From NCBI RefSeq assembly GCF_003234265.2, contig NZ_CP126256.1, forward strand, positions 310,001 through 374,000: a stretch of 64,000 nt of DNA. The letters are read 5' to 3'. The notes under the pieces were generated by a model. The model saw only the letters and a program-made list of their open reading frames with translations. It had not been told where the DNA came from and did no database searches. This DNA is from Curtobacterium sp. MCSS17_015 (lineage in GTDB: Bacteria > Actinomycetota > Actinomycetes > Actinomycetales > Microbacteriaceae). Both the position numbers and the translations under genes were made by a program. Below, piece after piece: positions 17,021 to 26,372 of the stretch (position 1 is the stretch's first letter; each line of letters begins with the position of its first letter).

Positions 17021-18838
17021 TCACTGCTCGGCCGCGACGTCCTCGATCGTCAGCGCCGCCTGGATGAGCGCCAGGTGCGACAGCCCCTGCGGGATGTTGC
17101 CCATGAACGAGCCGTCCTCGCTGAGCATCTCGCCGAAGAGCCCGACGTCGTTGGCCTGGTCGACCATCTCGTCCATCAGCTCCCGCGCGTCGTCGATGCG
17201 GCCCACGCAGGCCATCGCCGCCGCGAGCCAGAACGAGCACGCGACGAACGGCGACTCCTCGTCCTCGATCCCCGAGTAGCGGTAGACGAGCGGGCCGCGC
17301 TGGAGCTGCTCCTCGATCGCCCGGATCGTCGACGCCATCCGGGGGCCGCGGTCGAACGACGACATCGCGTGCAGCAGGATCGAGGTGTCGAGGGCATCGC
17401 TGCCCGGGTACATCACGTAGTGCCCGAGTTCCTCGTCCCACCCGTGCTCACCGACCCACTGCTCGATGAGCTCGCGGTTCTCGAGCCACTTCTCGCGCGG
17501 GCCGTCGATCATGCCGGCGTCATGCAGTTCGACGGCCGCGTCGAGCGCCTGCCAGCACCCGATCTTGCTCGTGACGTAGTGCTGCGCGTCCTGCAGCTCC
17601 CACATGCCGGAGTCCGGCTCGACCCAGCGGTGGCATGCGTCGTCGGCCAGGTCCTGCAGCACCGTCGCGGTCTTCCGGTCGAGGACGTTGCCGGCGCTGA
17701 CGTACTGCCGGAGGATCGCGAAGACGTCGCCCCATACACCGAGCTGGAGCTGGTCGCCCGCGCGGTTGCCGATCGTCACGGGGCCGATGCCCCGCCAGCC
17801 GGGGACGTCACGCTCCTCGACCCCGTCGGTCTTCGACCCGTCCAGGCCGTAGAAGATCGGCATCGTCTCGTCGTGCTCGGCGATGGTGCGCATCACCCAC
17901 GACACCGCGGCGTGCGTCTCCTCGCGCAGCCCGAAGCGCGTGAGCGCGTGCACCGTGTAGGCCAGGTCGCGGACCCAGGCGAACCGGTAGTCCCAGTTCT
18001 TGCCGCCGGTGCGGTCCTCCGGGAGGCTCGTGGTCGGGGCAGCCGCGATCGCGCCGGTAGGCGAGAAGATGAGCAGCTTCAACGCGAGGGCGCTCCGGTG
18101 GACCGCTTCGGCCCACGGGCCGTCGTACTCGAACTCCTTCGACCACGCCGACCAGTTCGCGATCGTGCGGTCGACGCCCTCGAGGCTGCGCTCCGGCTCC
18201 GGCAGGAAGATCGGTTCGTCGTGCGTGCCGACGACCGTCAGGATCCCCTTCGACCCGACGGACGTGGTGAACCGGCCGGAGAACCGCGGACCGTCGTCGT
18301 GCACCGGCTCGAACCCCTGCTCGACGATCGCGATGGTGACGCCGTCGATGCCGATGACGGTGCCGTTGCCGGTGTCCAGGCGCTTCGGCTCTGCCGTGCC
18401 CAGCAACGTGCCGGGGACCACCGCCCACTCCATCTCGACCGACCCCTCGACGCCCTGCACGCAGCGGCCGATCTCGGCCCAGGGCAGCCGGCCCGCGACA
18501 CCGGTCACCATCGCGTCGGTGACCGTGGCCGTCCCGTTCGGGGTCGTCCAGGTCGTGACCAGGACGTTCGTGCCGGGGAGGTACTGCCGGGACACCTCGG
18601 CGTCGTCGTCGACGGGCCGGAGCGCGACGTGCCCGCCGTGCTCGGCGTCGACGATGCTCGCGAACACCGGGGGTGAGTCCATCGACGGGATCGGGAGCCA
18701 GTCGATCCGGCCGTCCCGCGCGATGAGCGCCACGGTCCGGCCGTCGCCGATCGCTGCGTAGGACCGCAGCGGGACGTACCCGTCGGTGCGTTCCTCGTTG
18801 TCGGTCGCATCGGGTGTGTCTCGTGTCCGTTCCGGCAT
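17021..18838 (-). CDS. Glycoside hydrolase family 15 protein (glucoamylase/trehalase-like)
   Basis: 605 residues without a signal peptide, so cytoplasmic. The N-terminal beta-sandwich (LRSYAAIGDGRTVALIARDGRIDWLPIPSMDSPPVF) and C-terminal (alpha/alpha)6 barrel match the actinobacterial GH15 group that includes glucoamylases and alpha,alpha-trehalases. Conserved GGKNWDYRFAWVRDLAYTVHAL, the acid/base region GWRGIGPVTIGN and late FVACSFWLAAAMA are present. Substrate (trehalose or malto-oligosaccharide) is undetermined; a trehalose-synthase-like GH13 gene lies 3 kb away. The ATG giving MPERTRDTPDATDNEER has CACGAT 6 nt upstream. A CTCGG pentanucleotide run lies 56 bp upstream. Confidence 0.85.
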   Translation of the reverse strand: MPERTRDTPDATDNEERTDGYVPLRSYAAIGDGRTVALIARDGRIDWLPIPSMDSPPVFASIVDAEHGGHVALRPVDDDAEVSRQYLPGTNVLVTTWTTPNGTATVTDAMVTGVAGRLPWAEIGRCVQGVEGSVEMEWAVVPGTLLGTAEPKRLDTGNGTVIGIDGVTIAIVEQGFEPVHDDGPRFSGRFTTSVGSKGILTVVGTHDEPIFLPEPERSLEGVDRTIANWSAWSKEFEYDGPWAEAVHRSALALKLLIFSPTGAIAAAPTTSLPEDRTGGKNWDYRFAWVRDLAYTVHALTRFGLREETHAAVSWVMRTIAEHDETMPIFYGLDGSKTDGVEERDVPGWRGIGPVTIGNRAGDQLQLGVWGDVFAILRQYVSAGNVLDRKTATVLQDLADDACHRWVEPDSGMWELQDAQHYVTSKIGCWQALDAAVELHDAGMIDGPREKWLENRELIEQWVGEHGWDEELGHYVMYPGSDALDTSILLHAMSSFDRGPRMASTIRAIEEQLQRGPLVYRYSGIEDEESPFVACSFWLAAAMACVGRIDDARELMDEMVDQANDVGLFGEMLSEDGSFMGNIPQGLSHLALIQAALTIEDVAAEQ

Positions 18839-18893
18839 GGTCCCATCGTGCCCCGATCGGCTCCGCGTGTGGCGCGTCGGGCGTACCCCGCTC

Positions 18894-18930
18894 CTCGGCT
18901 CGGCTCGGCTCGGCTCGGCTCGGCTCGGCT
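18894..18930. repeat. Pentanucleotide microsatellite (CTCGG)7
   Basis: Seven uninterrupted CTCGG units plus CT, in the divergent region between the GH15 gene and the DUF1206 gene. It sits upstream of the expected -35 of the GH15 promoter, so copy-number change by slippage could alter promoter spacing; that is inference. No gene is seen in 18839-19073. Confidence 0.9.
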
Positions 18931-19073
18931 GGGCACGGCTGCGGACGCGCAACGCGCGCCGGTGGCGGACGCGGGGCCCGGGGCGGGCCGGGTGCGAGCC
19001 TCCCGTCCGGCGGTGTCGGCATGCCGACCGGGCCGACCGGACAGCGGCTCTCCGGCCGGGCAAGCTCGGTGTG

Positions 19074-19931
19074 GTGACCGACGCAGCCCAGGACGCCGCC
19101 CGTGAGACCGGACGACAGGCGCGCCGCGCCGCCGACAGCAGGTGGTTCGAGACGACGGCCCGCGCCGGGTTCGTCGGCGGCGGTGTGGTGCACCTGCTCA
19201 TCGGGTACCTCGCGGTGCTGCTCGGCGTCGGGAACGCCACGGCCACCAGCGGCGCACAGGGATCGGCATCCGGTGACACCGACCAGTCCGGTGCCCTCGC
19301 GCAGCTGGCTTCGGTCCCGGGTGGAGTCGTGCTCCTCTGGCTGGTCGCCGTCGGCACCGCCGCGCTGATGATCCGGCTCGTCATCGAGGCCGTCGTGGGC
19401 GGCCGCACGGACGACGCGCGGGCCTGGCTGAACCGGGCGAAGAACGTCGGCAAGGCCGTGGTCTACGGCGTGATCGCGTACTCGGCCGCCAGCTACGCAC
19501 TCGGCGCCGGGAAGAGCTCGTCCGGCTCGACGAAGAGCGCCGCCGCGACCGCGCTCGCGACGCCGGGCGGTGTCGTGCTCCTGCTCGTCGTCGCCGCGGT
19601 GGCGATCGCGATCGGGATCGGGCTCGTCGTGATCGGGGTCCGTGGATCCTGGAAGAAGAACCTCCGGCCGCAACCGCAGTCCGTCCGGCGGACGGTGTCC
19701 GTGCTCGCCACCCTCGGCTACGTGGCGAAGGGCATCGCGGTCGTCATCGTCGGCGTGCTCGTCGCGGTGGCCGCGTTCCGCAGCGACCCGGAGCAGGCGA
19801 GCGGACTCGACGGCGCCTTCGACGCCCTCCGGTCGATGCCGGGCGGGTCCGTCGTCCTCGTCGTGGTCGGGCTCGGGTTCGCCGCGTTCGGCGTGTACAG
19901 CTTCTTCCGCGCTCGGTACGCGCGGATCTGA
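19074..19931 (+). CDS. DUF1206 domain membrane protein
   Basis: 285 residues composed of three DUF1206 modules, each a pair of transmembrane helices: about 25-85 (FETTARAGFVGGGVVHLLIGYLAV), 120-190 (NVGKAVVYGVIAYSAASYAL) and 205-282 (LGYVAKGIAVVIVGVLVAVAAF). Each module opens with an aromatic/Gly-rich GFV/AYG/GYVAKG helix. DUF1206 proteins are common actinobacterial integral membrane proteins of unknown role. Two adjacent GTG codons (19071 and 19074) could start it; I chose the second, giving VTDAAQDAARETG. No ribosome binding site is evident. Confidence 0.8.
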   Translation: MTDAAQDAARETGRQARRAADSRWFETTARAGFVGGGVVHLLIGYLAVLLGVGNATATSGAQGSASGDTDQSGALAQLASVPGGVVLLWLVAVGTAALMIRLVIEAVVGGRTDDARAWLNRAKNVGKAVVYGVIAYSAASYALGAGKSSSGSTKSAAATALATPGGVVLLLVVAAVAIAIGIGLVVIGVRGSWKKNLRPQPQSVRRTVSVLATLGYVAKGIAVVIVGVLVAVAAFRSDPEQASGLDGAFDALRSMPGGSVVLVVVGLGFAAFGVYSFFRARYARI

Positions 19932-20058
19932 CCGCGTCCACGGGATGGTCGCGGACACCGCGGCCCGGGCGGTGCGATGATGCATCGCGGCGGCACGTCG
20001 CGCGTCGCCTGCGCCCGTGACGAGCGTCGCGGTCCGCCCACATCGAAGACGAGGAAGC

Positions 20059-21678
20059 ATGGCTCCGACGGAGGGACACCAGGAGGCCGCCGCGCCCCTG
20101 GCAGGCCGGTACCGCCTGGAGCAGGTGATCGGCCGCGGCGGGATGTCGGTCGTGCACCGGGCGTGGGACGAGAGCCTGGACCGGCCGGTCGCCGTGAAGC
20201 TCTTCCACCCGGGCATCGTCGACATCGCCCGTCAGGAGGCCGAGCAGGGCGTCCTGGCCTCGCTCGACCACCACAACCTCGTCAGCCTCCTCGACGCCGG
20301 CGTCGTGGAGGACCAGAACGGGTCGCTGCAGCGGTTCATCGTGATGGCGCTCGTGCACGGTCAGGACCTCGAGGAGCGGCTGTCGCTCGGTCCGCTCGCC
20401 TCGCGGCACATCGCCGAGATCGGCTACGACATGGCCGAGGCGCTCGACTACATCCACGCGCAGGGCGTCGTGCACCGCGACATCAAGCCGTCGAACATCC
20501 TGCTCGTCGACTACGGCAACGGGTCCGACCGGGCACGTGCCCGGCTCACCGACTTCGGGATCGCCCTGGCGGCCGGCGTCGAGCGGCTCACCGCGGACGG
20601 CGTCACGACCGGCACCGCCGCCTACCTCAGCCCGGAGCAGGCCAGGGGCGCGGACGTCGGCCCGGCCAGTGACGTGTACTCGCTCGGGCTGGTGTTGCTG
20701 CAGTGCTTCACCCGTCGGCGGGAGTTCCCCGGCTCGCTCGTCGAGTCCGCGCTCGCGCGGCTCTCACGCGACCCCGTGGTGCCGGAGCCGCTGCCCGACC
20801 ACTGGAAGCAGGCGCTCGCGGCGATGACCGCACAGGACCCGGCGGCGCGGCCCGTCGGTGCCGAACTCGTCGCGCTGCTCCGGCACGTCGTGCTCACCGA
20901 CACGGCGAGCGACGAACCGGCCGACGTGGCCGCGGCGGATCCCGCGGCCGGTCGTGCCGTGGCGGAAGCCGCGTCCGGGTCGGGCTCGCCACCTGCGTCC
21001 GGCTCGGGTCCGGCGCCTGCTTCCGGTTCGGCGTCGGGGGAGGACGACGGGCGACCGACGACGCTCGACGTCCTGCCCGAGGAGGCGCTGCAGCGCACCA
21101 CCGCGATGGCGGCACGGCTGTTCGACGCGCCGATCGCGCTCATCGAGGTGCTCGACGAGGACCGGGAGTGGTCGCAGTCGTACGTGGCCGACGGCGTGGA
21201 CAAGTCCGCCCGGAGCATCACGTTCCGGAACGGGTTCGCCCCGGTTCCGGTGCCCGTGGTGATCCCGGACGGGTCGACCCACCCGGAGATGCGGAACAGC
21301 CCGCTCGTCACCGGGCCGCTCGGCATCCGGTTCTACGTCAGCGTGCCGCTGGTCCGGCACGACGGCGCGACGGTCGGCACGCTCGCGGTGCTCGACTCGC
21401 GTCCCCGCACCGCCGACGAGGCCGACATGGCGAACCTGCGGGACCTCGCGGCGCTCGCGGTGACGCAACTGGAGCTCCGGCAGGAGTCGTTGCGCACCGG
21501 CACCAGCGACGCGGTCCCGATCGCGCGGACCGGCAGCACACCGTCCGGCAGGCCGCAGAGCGGTGGCCCGCAGACCGGTGGGCCGCAGGCCGGCGGTGCA
21601 CGGACCGGCGGTGCACGGACCGGCGGTCGGCACTCCGGGGACGTCCGGGCGGCGCCGGAACCGGACCGCGCCGGCTGA
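20059..21678 (+). CDS. Serine/threonine protein kinase with C-terminal GAF domain
   Basis: 539 residues, Hanks-type kinase without a transmembrane segment. Kinase domain about 16-280: glycine loop [13 protein letters not shown], catalytic Lys47 (VAVKLF), HRDIKPSN with catalytic Asp141, and DFG with Asp165. A low-complexity Ser/Gly/Pro/Ala linker (about 290-335) leads to a GAF-like domain (about 340-475: [43 protein letters not shown]). The tail has repeated (T/A)GG(P/A)(Q/R) units. GAF domains bind small molecules, so this may be a soluble sensor kinase; targets unknown. ATG chosen because GAGGAAGC directly precedes it. Confidence 0.88.
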   Translation: MAPTEGHQEAAAPLAGRYRLEQVIGRGGMSVVHRAWDESLDRPVAVKLFHPGIVDIARQEAEQGVLASLDHHNLVSLLDAGVVEDQNGSLQRFIVMALVHGQDLEERLSLGPLASRHIAEIGYDMAEALDYIHAQGVVHRDIKPSNILLVDYGNGSDRARARLTDFGIALAAGVERLTADGVTTGTAAYLSPEQARGADVGPASDVYSLGLVLLQCFTRRREFPGSLVESALARLSRDPVVPEPLPDHWKQALAAMTAQDPAARPVGAELVALLRHVVLTDTASDEPADVAAADPAAGRAVAEAASGSGSPPASGSGPAPASGSASGEDDGRPTTLDVLPEEALQRTTAMAARLFDAPIALIEVLDEDREWSQSYVADGVDKSARSITFRNGFAPVPVPVVIPDGSTHPEMRNSPLVTGPLGIRFYVSVPLVRHDGATVGTLAVLDSRPRTADEADMANLRDLAALAVTQLELRQESLRTGTSDAVPIARTGSTPSGRPQSGGPQTGGPQAGGARTGGARTGGRHSGDVRAAPEPDRAG

Positions 21679-21734
21679 CCCGCCGAACCGGCGACCGTCG
21701 TCGGGGACGCATGACTAGCGTGGGAGACGTGGAC

Positions 21735-24101
21735 ATGGACGACGAGGCACCCCGGATCGACGAGCAGGTCGCCGACGAGCAGATCACGGGCGGACGGTTC
21801 CCGGTCGACCGGGCCGGGGCCGACCAGGGCGACGGCGGTGCGACCGCGTCCGCTGCGGACACGGCCGACGAGGACGCGACCGACGAGGACGCGACCCCGA
21901 CGACCCCCGAGATCACCTACGACGAGCAGCTGTACCCGGCGCGACCCCGTCGGCTGCGCCCGCGGGCCAACCTGCGCGGCGGAAGCCTGCAGCGCCGGTT
22001 CTCGGACCCCCGCGCGGCGAACGGCGAGAACCCGGCGTACATCGAGTGGCTGGTCCGCCAGTCGATGCTCAAGGACGCCGACGTCCTGAGCCGACAGCTC
22101 TCCGGCTCCCCGAGCATGTGGCGGAACCCCTACGCCCGACCAGACGCCCGACGGGCCGTGTCGACCTCGGACGTCTGGTTCACCGCGTACCCGATCTCGC
22201 TCATCACCCGCCCCGGGGAGTCGTTCCTCACGGCGCTCGCCGACCCCGAACTCTGGACGGCCTTCGAGCGCATCGGCATCAACGGCGTGCACACCGGACC
22301 GGTGAAGCGCGCTGGCGGCATCCGCGGCTGGCAGGAGACCCCGAGCGTCGACGGCCACTTCGACCGGATCGGGACGCAGATCGACCCGACCTTCGGCGAC
22401 GAGGAGACGTTCCAGCGGATGACCGACGTCGCCGAGGAGCACGGCGGCAGCATCATCGACGACATCGTGCCGGGTCACACCGGCAAGGGTGCGGACTTCC
22501 GTCTCGCCGAGATGGCGTTCAAGGACTACCCGGGCATCTACCACATGGTCGAGATCCCGCCGGAGGAGTGGCACCTGCTCCCGACCGTGCCGGAGCACCG
22601 TGACTCGGTGAACCTCGACGCCGCCACCGAGTCCGCCCTCGCCGAGCGCGGGTACATCATCGGCGAGCTGCAGCGCGTGATCTTCCACCAGCCCGGCGTC
22701 AAGGAGACGAACTGGAGCGTCACCGCCCCGGTCGTGGGCGTGGACGGCGTCACCCGGCGCTGGGTGTACCTGCACTACTTCAAGGAGGGGCAGCCGTCGG
22801 TCAACTGGCTCGACCCCACGTTCGCGGGCATGCGCCTGGTGATCGGCGACGCCCTGCACTCCCTGGGCGACCTCGGGACGAGTGCGCTCCGACTCGACGC
22901 GAACGGGTTCCTCGGCGTCGAGAAGAGCGCCGAGGGGGCACCGGGCTGGTCCGAGGGTCACCCCCTCTCGCACGCGGCGAACCACGTGATCGCGGGCATG
23001 GTCCGGAAGGTCGGCGGCTTCACCTTCCAGGAGCTGAACCTGACGATCGAGGACATCCGCGACACCGGGGCCGTCGGCGCCGACCTGTCGTACGACTTCA
23101 TCAACCGGCCCGCGTACCACCACGCCCTCGCCACGGGTGACACCGAGTTCCTGCGGTTGACGCTCCGGACCTCCCTCGAGCTCGGCGTCGAGCCGGTCAG
23201 CCTCGTGCACGGCATGCAGAACCACGACGAACTCACCTACGAGCTCGTGCACTGGGCGACCCTGCACCAGGAGGACGTCTACACGTTCCACGGCGAGGAG
23301 ACCACGGGTGGTGCGCTCGCCGAGCGGATCCGCGCGGACCTCACCGAGGCGCTGACCGCACCCGCAGCGGACTACAACCTGGTGTTCACCACGAACGGGA
23401 TCGCGTGCACCACGGCGTCGCTCATCGCGGCGACCCAGGGGCACACCGCCCTCGACGACATCACCGAGGAGCACGTCCCGCAGATCCGTGACGCGCACCT
23501 GCTGCTCGCCGCGTTCAACGCCTGGCAGCCCGGTGTCTTCGCGCTCTCCGGGTGGGACCTGCTCGGTTCGCTGACGCTCCCGCAGGAGCTCGTCACGGAC
23601 CTCATCGCCGAGGGCGACACCCGGTGGATCGAGCGTGGCGCGCACGACCTGCTCGGCGTGGCCCCCGACACCGAGCGATCGGCGTCCGGCATGCCGCGGG
23701 CCCGCTCCCTGTACGGCCCACTCCCGGAGCAGCTGGAGCGGCCGGACTCCTTCGCGTCGCGGCTCGGCGAGCTCCTCCGCGTCCGCACCGAGTACGGCAT
23801 CGCCTCGGCCCGCCAGGTGGACGTGCCCGAGGTCGCGCACCGCGGGATGCTCGTCATGGTCCACGAGCTCGAGTCGACCGACGAGCAGGGCGAACCGATC
23901 GTGCAGATCACCGTGCTCAACATGACCGACACCGCGCTCGACGGCACGATCCGCTCCGAACAGCTGCCGCACGGTGCGACGGTCATCGACGCGACGGACC
24001 ACGCCGAGCTCGGCACGGTGGACGACCTGTGCAGCTTCCCGCTGAGCATCGGCGCCTACGGCTCCCGCTTCCTGGTCCTCCGCCGGCCGACCGAGCAGTG
24101 A
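21735..24101 (+). CDS. GH13 family enzyme, trehalose synthase / maltose alpha-D-glucosyltransferase-like
   Basis: 788 residues. After an acidic disordered N terminus (about 1-65) comes an alpha-amylase-type TIM barrel ([34 protein letters not shown]). The catalytic triad is visible: nucleophile Asp388 (LRLDAN), acid/base Glu433 (FQELNL) and Asp498 ([13 protein letters not shown]). It resembles the GH13 branch annotated as maltose alpha-D-glucosyltransferase, which isomerises maltose to trehalose; this is by family recall and not proven. The ATG at 21735 has GGGAG 8 nt upstream; an earlier ATG at 21711 is possible. Follows the GAF kinase by 56 nt, so probably one operon. Confidence 0.8.
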   Translation: MDDEAPRIDEQVADEQITGGRFPVDRAGADQGDGGATASAADTADEDATDEDATPTTPEITYDEQLYPARPRRLRPRANLRGGSLQRRFSDPRAANGENPAYIEWLVRQSMLKDADVLSRQLSGSPSMWRNPYARPDARRAVSTSDVWFTAYPISLITRPGESFLTALADPELWTAFERIGINGVHTGPVKRAGGIRGWQETPSVDGHFDRIGTQIDPTFGDEETFQRMTDVAEEHGGSIIDDIVPGHTGKGADFRLAEMAFKDYPGIYHMVEIPPEEWHLLPTVPEHRDSVNLDAATESALAERGYIIGELQRVIFHQPGVKETNWSVTAPVVGVDGVTRRWVYLHYFKEGQPSVNWLDPTFAGMRLVIGDALHSLGDLGTSALRLDANGFLGVEKSAEGAPGWSEGHPLSHAANHVIAGMVRKVGGFTFQELNLTIEDIRDTGAVGADLSYDFINRPAYHHALATGDTEFLRLTLRTSLELGVEPVSLVHGMQNHDELTYELVHWATLHQEDVYTFHGEETTGGALAERIRADLTEALTAPAADYNLVFTTNGIACTTASLIAATQGHTALDDITEEHVPQIRDAHLLLAAFNAWQPGVFALSGWDLLGSLTLPQELVTDLIAEGDTRWIERGAHDLLGVAPDTERSASGMPRARSLYGPLPEQLERPDSFASRLGELLRVRTEYGIASARQVDVPEVAHRGMLVMVHELESTDEQGEPIVQITVLNMTDTALDGTIRSEQLPHGATVIDATDHAELGTVDDLCSFPLSIGAYGSRFLVLRRPTEQ

Positions 24102-24110
24102 GCACCAACG

Positions 24111-24144
24111 CCCGTGGCGTCCCGCGTGATCGGGACGCCACGGG
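24111..24144 (+). terminator. Perfect hairpin terminator after the GH13 gene
   Basis: 14-bp perfect stem (CCCGTGGCGTCCCG / CGGGACGCCACGGG), 6-nt loop, 9 nt after the stop codon at 24101. Confidence 0.85.
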
Positions 24145-24191
24145 CGGTCGGCTGAGCAGCCCGGCACCCGTCGACCGGTAGACCGGACGGC

Positions 24192-25067
24192 ATGACGACG
24201 AGCGCCACCACCGGTCCGGTCACCGTGTTCTCCGACGTGCGGGCGACCCTCGCCGAGAGCATCGTGTGGGACCCCGGGCAGCAGGTGGCCCGCTGGGTCG
24301 ACATCCCGGCCGGCACGCTCACCACCGCGGACGCCGACGGGCAGGTCGTGCGCACCGTCCGGCTCGACCCGCCGCTGCCGTCGTTCCAGCCGCGTGCCGA
24401 CCGGGGCTTCATCGCCGCGCAGGACGACACGGTCGTGCTCACGGACAGCGACGGACACGTCGAGCGGGAACTGGCGGGGGTGCAGCACGCGAACGACCAG
24501 ATGCGTTTCAACGAGGGCAAGTGCGACCCGTTCGGGCGCTTCCTGGTCGGCAGCATGGACCCCACCGACGGACCGCCGGCCGGGGTGCTGTACGCGTTCT
24601 CGCCGGACGGGTCGGTGCGGGTCCTGCGGAGCGGGTTCGGCACCACGAACGGCATGGAGTGGAACGACGACGGCTCCGAGATGTACGTCACCGACACCGA
24701 CACGAACACGATCTACCGCGGTCCGTACGGGCCGGACGGCGAGCTCGGCGACCTCGAGCCGTTCATCGACGGTGCCGCCCACGACGGCCTGGTCCGTGAC
24801 GACGAGGGGTGCTTCTGGGGCGCGATCTACGGAGCGTCGCGCGTGGAGCGGTACGGCCCCGACGGCGCACACCTCGAGACGGTCGAGATCCCGGCGCCGA
24901 ACGTCACCTCGGTCGCGTTCGGCGGGACCGACATGTCCCTCCTGCTCGTCGGGACCGCGCGGGAGAACCTGACGGACGAGCAGCTCGGGGACGCGCCGCA
25001 CTCGGGGTCCGTCTTCGCGGTGCCGACCCGGGTGCACGGACGCCCGGCCTTCCCGTTCGGCGGCTGA
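24192..25067 (+). CDS. SMP-30/gluconolactonase/LRE family protein
   Basis: 291 residues, six-bladed beta-propeller of the regucalcin/gluconolactonase family, probably a metal-dependent sugar lactonase in the cytoplasm. Visible landmarks are the first metal ligand in LAESIVWDPGQQVARWVDI, RFNEGKCDPFGRFLVGSMD, TTNGMEWNDDGSEMYVTDTDTNTIY and DGLVRDDEGCFWGAIYGASRV. It would open aldonolactones in oxidative sugar catabolism; which sugar is unknown. TAGACC lies 7 nt before the ATG. Stands alone between a terminator and the alpha/beta hydrolase. Confidence 0.88.
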   Translation: MTTSATTGPVTVFSDVRATLAESIVWDPGQQVARWVDIPAGTLTTADADGQVVRTVRLDPPLPSFQPRADRGFIAAQDDTVVLTDSDGHVERELAGVQHANDQMRFNEGKCDPFGRFLVGSMDPTDGPPAGVLYAFSPDGSVRVLRSGFGTTNGMEWNDDGSEMYVTDTDTNTIYRGPYGPDGELGDLEPFIDGAAHDGLVRDDEGCFWGAIYGASRVERYGPDGAHLETVEIPAPNVTSVAFGGTDMSLLLVGTARENLTDEQLGDAPHSGSVFAVPTRVHGRPAFPFGG

Positions 25068-25121
25068 CGGTCGGCCGCTCGCGGTAGCCTGGGCGACCGC
25101 CAGTCACCGCGAGGAGCGCCA

Positions 25122-26228
25122 GTGAACGACGAGCACGACCAGGGGACCACCGTCCCACCGGGCGCCCCGGACCCGGCCGGCGAACTCGCGCACGCCGAGG
25201 ACGCCGACGTCGAGGTCCGTGTCGACCGGATCGCCGTCGACGGCACGTACGTGCGTGTCAGCTCGATCGGCGAACCGGGTGAGCGGGCCTTCGTCCTGGT
25301 CGCCGGCCTCGGCATCGCGTCGACGTACTACGAGCGGCTCGCCCCGCACCTCAACGAGAACGGGCCCGTGCACGCCCTCGACCTGCCGGGCTTCGCCGGC
25401 GTGCCGCGGTTCCGTGGTGCCGTGTCGATCGAGCGCTACGCCGACGCGGTCGAGCAGGTCATCGACGACCTGCGCCTGCACGATCCGGTGCTCATCGGCC
25501 ACTCGATGGGGACCCAGGTCGTCACCGAGGTCGCCGCCCGCCGGCCCGAACTCTCCGACGTGGTGCTCATCAGCCCGGTCCTCGACCCGGCGGCGCGGTC
25601 CGTGCGGAAGGCCGCGCTCCGCTTCCTGCGTTCGGCCGTGCACGAGCCCGCCGCGGTGCGCTGGCACGCGATCACGGCCTACGCGCTCTGCGGGTGGCAC
25701 TGGTTCCGGAAGGTCCTGCCGGAGATGATCGCGTACCCGATCGAGGAGCGCGCCGCCGACGTGCACGCACGCACCCTCGTCGTCCGCGGCGAGCACGACG
25801 CGCTCGTCCCGCGCGCCTGGGTCCGACGGCTCGCCCGTGCCCTTCCGTACGCGGTCCTCCGCGAGGTCGTCGGTGGGGCCCACTCCGTCATGCACGCGCA
25901 GGCGGACGCCGTCGCGCGGCTCGCGGTGGCCCACGTCGACGGACGCCTGCCCGACCGTGGCGTCTCCTCGCTCCAGCGGGTCCGTGACGACTCGACCGCG
26001 TCGGACCTCGACCGCCTCAGTGCCACCGACCGGTGGCTCGTCGTGAAGTCGCGCTTCATGGAGCTGGCCGGCATGGCGAAGGGCGACGACGAGCAGCTGG
26101 AGGAGGCGAAGTCGGCCCACGCCGTCGCGATGGCCGACGGCGACGGCATCCCGGTCGACGCAGATGACCGCGAGGCCGTGGTCGAGACGGTCGCGCCGGA
26201 GCGGCGCGGCGACCGCCGGCCCTTCTGA
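25122..26228 (+). CDS. Alpha/beta hydrolase
   Basis: 368 residues. The alpha/beta-hydrolase fold occupies about 45-270: oxyanion strand VLVAGLGIASTYYE, nucleophile elbow GHSMG (Ser about 129), acid in VVRGEHDALVP and histidine in GGAHSVMH. A 35-residue Pro/Ala/Glu-rich N terminus and an about 95-residue charged helical C-terminal extension lie outside the fold and are unusual for the family. No signal peptide. Substrate unknown. GTG start with GAGGAG 6 nt upstream; TAGCCT about 37 nt upstream could be the -10. Confidence 0.85.
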   Translation: MNDEHDQGTTVPPGAPDPAGELAHAEDADVEVRVDRIAVDGTYVRVSSIGEPGERAFVLVAGLGIASTYYERLAPHLNENGPVHALDLPGFAGVPRFRGAVSIERYADAVEQVIDDLRLHDPVLIGHSMGTQVVTEVAARRPELSDVVLISPVLDPAARSVRKAALRFLRSAVHEPAAVRWHAITAYALCGWHWFRKVLPEMIAYPIEERAADVHARTLVVRGEHDALVPRAWVRRLARALPYAVLREVVGGAHSVMHAQADAVARLAVAHVDGRLPDRGVSSLQRVRDDSTASDLDRLSATDRWLVVKSRFMELAGMAKGDDEQLEEAKSAHAVAMADGDGIPVDADDREAVVETVAPERRGDRRPF

Positions 26229-26296
26229 ACCGCCTCGCACCTCGGCTGCCCTGACCCGGACGACGGGAGGCCCGGACGCACGGAAGGCCCGGACGC

Positions 26297-26344
26297 ACGG
26301 GAGGCCCGTGACGGGTCCCGCAGGACCGGACACGGGCCTCCCGT
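26297..26344. terminator. Bidirectional hairpin terminator with GGGCCTCCCG arms
   Basis: 14-bp perfect stem (ACGGGAGGCCCGTG / CACGGGCCTCCCGT) with a 20-nt loop, between the convergent alpha/beta hydrolase and FAD oxidoreductase genes. A third copy of the arm (CGGGAGGCCC, 26264-26273) and a near copy (26281-26290) precede it. Confidence 0.85.
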
Positions 26345-26372
26345 CCGACGACCTGACCGGCCGGCCCTTCGC

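Noticed and set aside
20703..21734. N-terminal extension of the GH13 enzyme overlapping the kinase gene
   Set aside because: The extension is antisense-like low-complexity sequence out of frame with the kinase; a good ribosome binding site supports the start at 21735.
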